A DNA stretch of 64,000 nt, from the NCBI RefSeq assembly GCF_003688995.1, contig NZ_PENI01000026.1, forward strand, positions 85,102 to 149,101. The letters run 5' to 3'. The stretch's first letter is position 1. Every line of letters begins with the position of its first letter. A program made the position numbers and the translations under genes. Positions 58,901-64,000 of the stretch are shown here, in pieces. The notes under the pieces were generated by a model. The model did not search any database. It saw nothing but the letters and a program-made list of their open reading frames with translations, and was not told the origin of the DNA. The DNA comes from Streptomyces shenzhenensis (lineage in GTDB: Bacteria; Actinomycetota; Actinomycetes; Streptomycetales; Streptomycetaceae).

Positions 58901-59676
58901 CCACCGTGGGCACCTACACCCCCGCGCCCGGCGCGGCACCCCTCCCCCGCATGATCGCGGCCCAGGCCGCGTTCGAGACCCGGCTGCTGCTGCGCAACGG
59001 CGAGCAGCTGCTGCTGACGGCCGTGATCCCGACGCTGCTGCTGGTGCTGTTCAGCGCCGTGGACATCGTGGACACCGGCGCGGGCAAGGCGGTGGACTTC
59101 CTCGCGCCCGGCATCCTGGCGCTCGCCGTGATGTCGACGGCGTTCACCGGCCAGGCGATTGCCACGGGCTTCGAGCGGCGCTACGGCGTGCTGAAACGGC
59201 TGGCGTCCTCGCCGCTGCCGCGCTGGGGGCTGATGACCGCGAAGACCGCGTCCGTGCTGGTCACGGAGGTCCTCCAGGTGGTCCTGCTGACGGTGATCGC
59301 CTTCGCGCTCGGCTGGTCGCCGCACGGCGGGACCGGCACCGTGGCCGCCGTGCTGCTCCTGCTGGTCCTCGGCACGGCCGCCTTCTCGGGGCTCGGGCTG
59401 CTGATGGCGGGCACGCTGAAGGCGGAGGCGACGCTGGCCGCCGCGAATCTGGTCTTCCTGCTGCTGCTCGTCGGCGGCGGCGTGATCGTCCCGCTGGACA
59501 AGTTCCCCTCCGGCGTCCAGGACGTGCTCGGGCTGCTGCCCGTGACGGCGCTGTCGGACGGGCTGCGGGACGTGCTCCAGCACGGGGCCGGGATGCCGTG
59601 GGGCGACCTGGGGATCCTCGCGGCGTGGGCGGTCGTGGGGCTGACCGCGGCCGGACGCTTCTTCCGCTGGGAGTGA
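58897..59676 (+). CDS. ABC-2 type transporter permease
   Basis: A 259-residue membrane protein with about six helices (LLLTAVIPTLLLVLFSAVDIV, FLAPGILALAVMSTAFTGQAI, LVTEVLQVVLLTVIAFALGW, VAAVLLLLVLGTAAFSGLGLLMAG and others) and the ABC-2 hallmark VPLDKFPSGVQDVLGLLPVTALSDGLRDVL near the C terminus. It is translationally coupled to the ATPase. Together they form an exporter of unknown substrate. Confidence 0.92.
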   Translation: MTTVGTYTPAPGAAPLPRMIAAQAAFETRLLLRNGEQLLLTAVIPTLLLVLFSAVDIVDTGAGKAVDFLAPGILALAVMSTAFTGQAIATGFERRYGVLKRLASSPLPRWGLMTAKTASVLVTEVLQVVLLTVIAFALGWSPHGGTGTVAAVLLLLVLGTAAFSGLGLLMAGTLKAEATLAAANLVFLLLLVGGGVIVPLDKFPSGVQDVLGLLPVTALSDGLRDVLQHGAGMPWGDLGILAAWAVVGLTAAGRFFRWE

Positions 59677-59790
59677 CGGGTCCGGCGCGGTCCGCGCGTA
59701 CGCCGTGCGGGCGACGTCGCCGCGGCTTCACGGCGGTGCCGGGCGGCTGGACGGGACCCTCGTGAACGCGTGCACAAGCGGCGTCCTACC

Positions 59791-60801
59791 ATGGTGCGCG
59801 TGCCAAAGCTGACCCGCGCCGATGCCGCAGCGGCCGTGCGCAACCCGCTCGCCTTCATCGCCGAACGCTGGACCCCGGACCCCCGGACGGTCCAACGGGC
59901 GGCGCTCACCGCTCTCGTCATGTCGGTGGTCATCGTGGTCACCGGCGGTGCCGTCCGGCTGACCGGCTCGGGCCTCGGCTGCCCGACCTGGCCCACCTGC
60001 ACCGACGACTCGCTGACCACCACCCGGGCCATGGGCCTGCACGGTGTCATCGAGTTCGGCAACCGGATGCTCACCTACGTGCTGTGCGCCGCCGTGGGCT
60101 GGGCGATCATCGCCGCCCGCGCGCAGAAGCCGTGGCGGCGCGGCCTCACCCGGCTGGGCTGGGCTCAGTTCTGGGTGGTCATGGGCAATGCGGTGCTCGG
60201 CGGCATCGTCGTCCTGGTCGGGCTGAACCCGTACACGGTCGCGGCCCACTTCCTGCTGTCCACCGCGCTGATCGCCGTCGCCACCGTGATGTGGCAGCGC
60301 AGCCGCGAGGGCGGCGGGGCACCGCGCCCGCTGGTCGGCTCGGCCGTGCAGCAGCTGGTGCGGGTCCTGGTGATCGCGTCCGTCCTGCTGATCGCCGTCG
60401 GCACGGTGGTGACCGGGGCGGGACCGCACGCGGGCGACTCCAGCGAGGTCGAACGGATCCCGATCGACTGGGAGAACGTCACCGAGCTGCACGCCGTGCT
60501 CGCCTGGATCGTGGTGACGCTGACCTTCGCCCTGTGGTTCGTCCTCAAGGCGGTCGACGCGCCCAAGGGGCCGCGGGACCGCACGCGCGAGCTGTTCGTC
60601 GTGCTGCTGTGCCAGGGGGCGATCGGCTACGTCCAGTACCTCACGCATCTCCCGGAGGTGCTGGTGGGAGCGCACATGCTGGGCTCCTGCGTGACGTGGA
60701 TCTGGGTGCTGCGCGTGCTGCTGTCGCTGCGGGAGCGCCCCGAAGCGACGGCCACGCTGCCGGGCCCCGCACAGGAGACACCGGTCGCCACGCGCGCGTG
60801 A
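59791..60801 (+). CDS. ctaA: Haem A synthase CtaA (COX15/CtaA family)
   Basis: Converts haem O to haem A for cytochrome aa3 oxidase in the membrane. The 336-residue protein has about eight helices; the first (TALVMSVVIVVTGGAVRLTGSGL) ends in the family motif TGGAVRLTGSGLGCPTWPTC with its conserved cysteines. Haem-ligand histidines lie in MGLHGVIEFGNRML, VAAHFLLSTALI, VTELHAVLAWIVV and LVGAHMLGSCVT. I chose ATG 59791 (MVRVPKLTRADA) over GTG 59770. ctaB is 2 kb away on the opposite strand. Confidence 0.93.
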   Translation: MVRVPKLTRADAAAAVRNPLAFIAERWTPDPRTVQRAALTALVMSVVIVVTGGAVRLTGSGLGCPTWPTCTDDSLTTTRAMGLHGVIEFGNRMLTYVLCAAVGWAIIAARAQKPWRRGLTRLGWAQFWVVMGNAVLGGIVVLVGLNPYTVAAHFLLSTALIAVATVMWQRSREGGGAPRPLVGSAVQQLVRVLVIASVLLIAVGTVVTGAGPHAGDSSEVERIPIDWENVTELHAVLAWIVVTLTFALWFVLKAVDAPKGPRDRTRELFVVLLCQGAIGYVQYLTHLPEVLVGAHMLGSCVTWIWVLRVLLSLRERPEATATLPGPAQETPVATRA

Positions 60802-60883
60802 ACATGTGGGGCGGGCACGCGCGCGTGAGCGGACGTCACTCGCGCACTCCTGCGGGTGACAGGCGCCCGCCCGTGGGGGCGCC

Positions 60884-61993
60884 TCAGTCCGCCAGGCCGT
60901 AGATCCGTCGCGCGTTCTCCGCCGCGATCAGACGCGCCACCCGTTGCGCGTCCCCCAGCGACCACGCGCCCTCGGCGACCCAGGTGCCCAGCACCCGCCC
61001 GAGCGCCTCGCGGAACAGGCGGGCGCCCACGACGTGCAGCTCGGGCAGCCCGTGCGCGCCGCTGGAGAAGAGGATCTTGCCGAAGGGGGCCAGCTCCAGC
61101 ATCTCCGCGAGGACGCCGGCCGCGCGGGCGCCGGTGCGCACCAGCGCGGCGCCCGAGTCGGCGTACACATGCGGGAAGACCCCGGCGAGATGGGCGGCGT
61201 GCCGGTGGTACGGATAGCCGTGCAGCAGCACCAGGTCCGTGCCGAGGCCCGCGGTGGCCCGCACGAAGTCGGTGAGCAGCACCGGGTCCGTACGGTCGAT
61301 GCGTGAGCGCGGCTCGCCGAGCCCGGCATGCAGCTGGAGCGGCAGGCCCGAGGCGACCGCGATCCACAGCACATGGCGCAGCAGCACCGGATCGTTGAGT
61401 TCCCCGCCGACCCGGCGCCCGGCCAGCCAGCGGCCCGCCGCCCCGCGCACCTCGCCGGGCCCGGGCGGCTCGGGCGCGAGCGCCAGCCCGTGCCGCACCC
61501 CCGCGACGGAGGTGAAGGCGACGGCGTTCGCGGCGGCCCCGTGCACCGACTCGGCGAGGTTGGCGAGGAAGGACTCGACAGTGCCCGAAGTGTCGGCGAC
61601 CTGCTCGGCGAGGAGTTCCAGGCGCACGATCTCGCGGGCCTCGGCCTCGCCGGCGGACGCCATCTCGTCGGGGCCCGTGAGGTCGCCGGCCAGTCCGGTG
61701 TCGACCAGGTAGGTGGTGATGCCGCTCCCCCGCAGCAGCCTGCGGCCCGCCTCCAGCGCGCCGAGTTCACGGCGCCGGGCGAGATAACGCGCGGGCGGGC
61801 AGTGCGGTTCGAGGCCGAGCAGCGGGGGGCACCAGCGGCGCACGGCGAAGCCGGTCTGTGTGTCGAAGAGGGTGGTGCCCGGGGCGGGCGGCCCCTCGGT
61901 GCGGGCGAGCTGCGCCTCGAAGGTGCCGAGGCCCAGCTCGGTGCGCAGGACGCCGTGGCAGTACTGGTCCACCAGGGACGGCGTGTCGATCAT
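60884..61993 (-). CDS. Amidohydrolase-family TIM-barrel protein
   Basis: A 369-residue cytoplasmic protein of the amidohydrolase_2 type (metal-dependent hydrolase or decarboxylase-like). Visible features are LVDQYCHGVLR near the start, where HGV may replace the usual HxH, LQLHAGLGEPRSR, LVLLHGYPYHRHAAHLAGVFPHVYADSGAA and GKILFSSGAHGLPELHVVGARLFR. The pattern resembles the N-terminal, FluG-type amidohydrolase part of some glutamine synthetase-like proteins. Metal ligands are incomplete by eye, so the activity is uncertain. It appears monocistronic and convergent with ctaA. Confidence 0.78.
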   Translation of the reverse strand: MIDTPSLVDQYCHGVLRTELGLGTFEAQLARTEGPPAPGTTLFDTQTGFAVRRWCPPLLGLEPHCPPARYLARRRELGALEAGRRLLRGSGITTYLVDTGLAGDLTGPDEMASAGEAEAREIVRLELLAEQVADTSGTVESFLANLAESVHGAAANAVAFTSVAGVRHGLALAPEPPGPGEVRGAAGRWLAGRRVGGELNDPVLLRHVLWIAVASGLPLQLHAGLGEPRSRIDRTDPVLLTDFVRATAGLGTDLVLLHGYPYHRHAAHLAGVFPHVYADSGAALVRTGARAAGVLAEMLELAPFGKILFSSGAHGLPELHVVGARLFREALGRVLGTWVAEGAWSLGDAQRVARLIAAENARRIYGLAD

Positions 61994-62148
61994 CCGGGCT
62001 CCCCGCGTGGACGGTGTGCGTGCCTACCGTCTTAACGGGTGAACCGGGACTGAGGTCGCGGCTCAGTTCGGGACTGCGGGTCGTCCGACCGCCGCGGGGC
62101 GTCCACGGCTGATCGCGCGGATGCCCGCGTCCCCGAAGAAGCGCCTGC

Positions 62149-62469
62149 TCAGCCCCCGATCTGGAGGCCCGCCATCCGCTTCCACTCGTACGCGCCCGTC
62201 ATCACCTTCGCCGCGAACTCGCCGTCGAAGGACTCATGGACCGTGATGCCGGACTTCGCCACCGCCTGTTCGGCGATCGCATAGGTCGGGGCCACCAGGT
62301 CGCCCCAGCCGCCGTCCTCGCCCACGAGCACGATCCGGGCGCCGCGTTCCCCGATGTAGGACACCTGCCCCTCGGCGCCGCCGTGGGCCTTGGCGAAGGC
62401 GCCGATCCGCCTGGCGAGGCGCGCCGCCGTGCGCTCGGCCTTCTGGTCAACCTGCTGCGTGTCTGCCAT
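62149..62469 (-). CDS. Small conserved hypothetical protein
   Basis: A 106-residue soluble protein starting MADTQQVDQKAERTAARLAR at ATG 62469. An N-terminal basic helix precedes a beta-rich part (EGQVSYIGERGARIVLVGEDGGWGDLVAP, ESFDGEFAAKVMTGAYEWKRMAG). It is widespread in Streptomyces next to ctaB; the function is unknown. It follows ctaB by 76 bp on the same strand and may share its transcript. Confidence 0.75.
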   Translation of the reverse strand: MADTQQVDQKAERTAARLARRIGAFAKAHGGAEGQVSYIGERGARIVLVGEDGGWGDLVAPTYAIAEQAVAKSGITVHESFDGEFAAKVMTGAYEWKRMAGLQIGG

Positions 62470-62520
62470 GGCCAGGATGCTACTCACGAGTAGACCGACT
62501 GGCGAGGGCAGCGCGCTGTG

Positions 62521-62556
62521 ACGTGTGTCAGCGCAGGAACGTGTGTCAGCGCAGGA
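62521..62556. repeat. 18-bp tandem duplication at the ctaB 3' end
   Basis: ACGTGTGTCAGCGCAGGA occurs twice head to tail (62521-62538 and 62539-62556). The inner copy contains the ctaB stop; the outer copy lies just after it and is in the same frame. Confidence 0.9.
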
Positions 62557-63493
62557 ACGGGTCCACCGCCACCGCCACGAACAGCAGCGACACATAGGTG
62601 ATCGACCAGTGGAACAGGCGCATCTCCTTCAGCTTCGCGCCCGTCACCTCTGCCTTCGCCCGGTTCTGCAGCGCGTGCGCCTCCCACAGCCACCAGCCGC
62701 CCGCCACCAGGGCGACCAGCGTGTAGAACCAGCCGGTGTAACCGAGGGGGGTGAGGAGCAGGGAGACGACGACCATCAGCCAGCTGTAGAGGACGATCTG
62801 CCTGGCGACCACCTTGTTGGAGGCGACCACGGGCAGCATCGGCACGCCCACGCGCGCGTAGTCCTCCTTGACCTTCATGGACAGCGGCCAGTAGTGGGGC
62901 GGCGTCCAGAAGAAGATGACGAGGAAGAGGACGACCGGCGCCCAGGACATCGAGTCGGTGACGGACGACCAGCCGATGAGCACCGGCATACAGCCGGCGA
63001 TGCCGCCCCAGACGATGTTCTGCGACGTACGCCGCTTGAGGATCATCGTGTAGACGACGACGTAGAAGAGGAGCGCTCCGAGTGACAGCCAGGCCGACAG
63101 CCAGTTGACGGTCAGCCCGAACAGCAGCGTCGAGACGACCGCCAGCGTGATGCCGAACGCCAGGCACTCGCGGGGGCTCACCATGCCGGTGACCAGCGGG
63201 CGCTGCGAGGTGCGGTCCATGAGCGCGTCGATGTCGCGGTCGATGTACATGTTCAGCGCGTTGGCGCCGCCCGCGGACAGATAGCCGGCGAGGCAGGTGA
63301 GCAGCACCAGACCGAGGTCCGGCACCCCACGCTGCGCCAAGAACATCACCGGAACGGTGGTGATGAGCAGCAGCTCGATGATCCGCGGCTTGGTCAGCGC
63401 CACAAAGGCCTTGACACGGGCCCCGAACGGCTGACGGACCGGGCTCTGGCTCGCACCGATTAGCCCCGCTGGACGGGATTCGACGGCCGTCAC
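62546..63493 (-). CDS. ctaB: Protohaem IX farnesyltransferase (haem O synthase) CtaB
   Basis: Adds a farnesyl group to haem B, giving haem O, the substrate of CtaA. The 315-residue protein has about nine helices. The prenyltransferase signature NALNMYIDRDIDALMDRTSQRP (Asp-rich, about 82-103) and the second region KRRTSQNIVWGGIAG are present. The start GTG 63493 (VTAVESRPAGLIG) fits homologues; a GTG at 63499 is also possible. It is divergent from transketolase, an arrangement conserved in actinobacteria. The last codons are part of an 18-bp duplication. Confidence 0.93.
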   Translation of the reverse strand: MTAVESRPAGLIGASQSPVRQPFGARVKAFVALTKPRIIELLLITTVPVMFLAQRGVPDLGLVLLTCLAGYLSAGGANALNMYIDRDIDALMDRTSQRPLVTGMVSPRECLAFGITLAVVSTLLFGLTVNWLSAWLSLGALLFYVVVYTMILKRRTSQNIVWGGIAGCMPVLIGWSSVTDSMSWAPVVLFLVIFFWTPPHYWPLSMKVKEDYARVGVPMLPVVASNKVVARQIVLYSWLMVVVSLLLTPLGYTGWFYTLVALVAGGWWLWEAHALQNRAKAEVTGAKLKEMRLFHWSITYVSLLFVAVAVDPFLR

Positions 63494-63846
63494 GCACACC
63501 CCTGACAGAGACTCCCAGCAAGCCTCCCCCCGTGAAGTCCCGGCAAAGGCTCGCGCGTACCACGCCACTGTAGACGTTGCCCATACCTCGGCCTTCGCGG
63601 GGGTCGGGTCGTGTTTATGGGGGTTGACCGAGGTGCGCGAGGAGGCTCGATTGAGCAGTCGGATGAGCGGCTCCGTATTCAGTTGTCGACCGTCGTTCCC
63701 CCCGGTCGGGAGGCGGATCGCCGCGAGTCCCGGCAGTCTGGAATGTGGGGAGAAAACGCACGTACCTACGGGGGTAGGCTCAACAACGGCCGGTGGGCGC
63801 CCAGTGCACCGGCATTCGAACATGTGGAGAGGAGCCCTGACTCAGG
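63494..63846. promoter_or_regulatory. Divergent ctaB/tkt intergenic region
   Basis: No gene is seen in these 353 bp. The inverted repeat CCTACGGGGGTAGG (63765-63778) lies about 70 bp before the transketolase start and overlaps TAGGCT (63775-63780), a possible -10. On the minus side, CTACAGT near 63570 may belong to the ctaB promoter. Both are weak assignments. Confidence 0.4.
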
Positions 63847-64000
63847 GTGAGCACCAAGCCGACCACCACAGACCTCGAGTGGACCGAGTTGGATCAGCGG
63901 GCGGTGGACACCGCGCGCGTCCTGGCCGCCGATGCCGTACAGAAGGTCGGCAACGGCCATCCCGGTACGGCGATGAGCCTGGCACCGGCCGCCTACACCC
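63847..64000 (+). CDS. tkt: Transketolase, N-terminal part (cut by window end)
   Basis: The first 51 codons of a thiamine-diphosphate-dependent transketolase of the pentose phosphate pathway. GTG 63847 begins VSTKPTTTDLEWTELDQRAV; the continuation DTARVLAADAVQKVGNGHPG followed by TAMSLAPAAYT carries the conserved His of GNGHPG that contacts the cofactor and substrate. The rest lies beyond the window. Location next to ctaB is the normal actinobacterial order (ctaB, tkt, tal, zwf). Confidence 0.93.
   Translation, partial: MSTKPTTTDLEWTELDQRAVDTARVLAADAVQKVGNGHPGTAMSLAPAAYT

Noticed and set aside
61994..62148. Possible regulatory RNA upstream of the amidohydrolase gene
   Set aside because: Short GC-rich gap with no stable, supported structure beyond chance.

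Overview
The window is high-GC actinobacterial DNA, almost certainly a Streptomyces chromosome. The signs are third-position GC bias, many GTG starts, ATGA/GTGA-coupled operons, sugar ABC operons without their own ATPase, the ectABCD set, an actinobacterial suf operon and the GC-rich hairpin that often follows Streptomyces genes. No rRNA, tRNA, CRISPR array or intact mobile element was seen.

Layout. (1) 5-3178: ectABCD, synthesis of ectoine and 5-hydroxyectoine. (2) 3204-5815: a class V aminotransferase, a FrnE/DsbA-like oxidoreductase and a DUF1349 protein. (3) 5816-8853: an alpha-ketoglutarate semialdehyde dehydrogenase (KGSADH) divergent from an IclR regulator, with decayed partial copies of the dehydrogenase 3' end beside it. 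(4) 8992-12332: a penicillin-binding protein, a decayed sigma-factor/hypothetical-protein locus, a small unknown protein and a probable pectinesterase remnant. (5) 12414-24274, minus strand: pectate lyase, then a coupled operon read from 24274 downward (GntR regulator, DapA-like enzyme, IlvD/Edd dehydratase, two ABC permeases, Gfo/Idh oxidoreductase, DUF6807 protein, GH43 enzyme, sugar-binding lipoprotein). (6) 25246-28388: KdgD with a coupled unknown protein, divergent from uronate dehydrogenase. (7) 28692-33735: DeoR regulator, sugar/polyol ABC importer and a zinc polyol dehydrogenase. (8) 33833-41724: TerD-domain protein, ACC-deaminase fragment, PhoX phosphatase, a conserved unknown, SRPBCC/ArsR pair and a Cys-rich protein. 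(9) 41895-48105: dapA and dapD flank a patchy accessory segment with a broken IS transposase, a DinB protein and a second TerD-domain protein. (10) 48237-50313: TetR/SMR efflux pair and an AbfB-domain protein. (11) 50402-56963: suf operon. (12) 57136-64000: AAC(3)-like acetyltransferase, ABC-2 exporter, ctaA, amidohydrolase, small conserved protein, ctaB and the start of transketolase.

How the genes work together. Regions 3, 5 and 6 form the main theme: plant pectin breakdown followed by non-phosphorylating oxidation of the released sugars. Pectate lyase and GH43 cut pectin and arabinan-type polymers. The ABC systems import products. An IlvD-type dehydratase plus a DapA-like enzyme would turn a pentonate such as L-arabonate into alpha-ketoglutarate semialdehyde, while uronate dehydrogenase and KdgD serve the galacturonate/glucuronate route to the same semialdehyde. 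KGSADH would then make 2-oxoglutarate. An aldarate dehydratase and a proven sugar 1-dehydrogenase/lactonase are not visible here. The suf operon supplies Fe-S clusters, including the kind IlvD-type dehydratases need; ctaA and ctaB make haem A for cytochrome oxidase.
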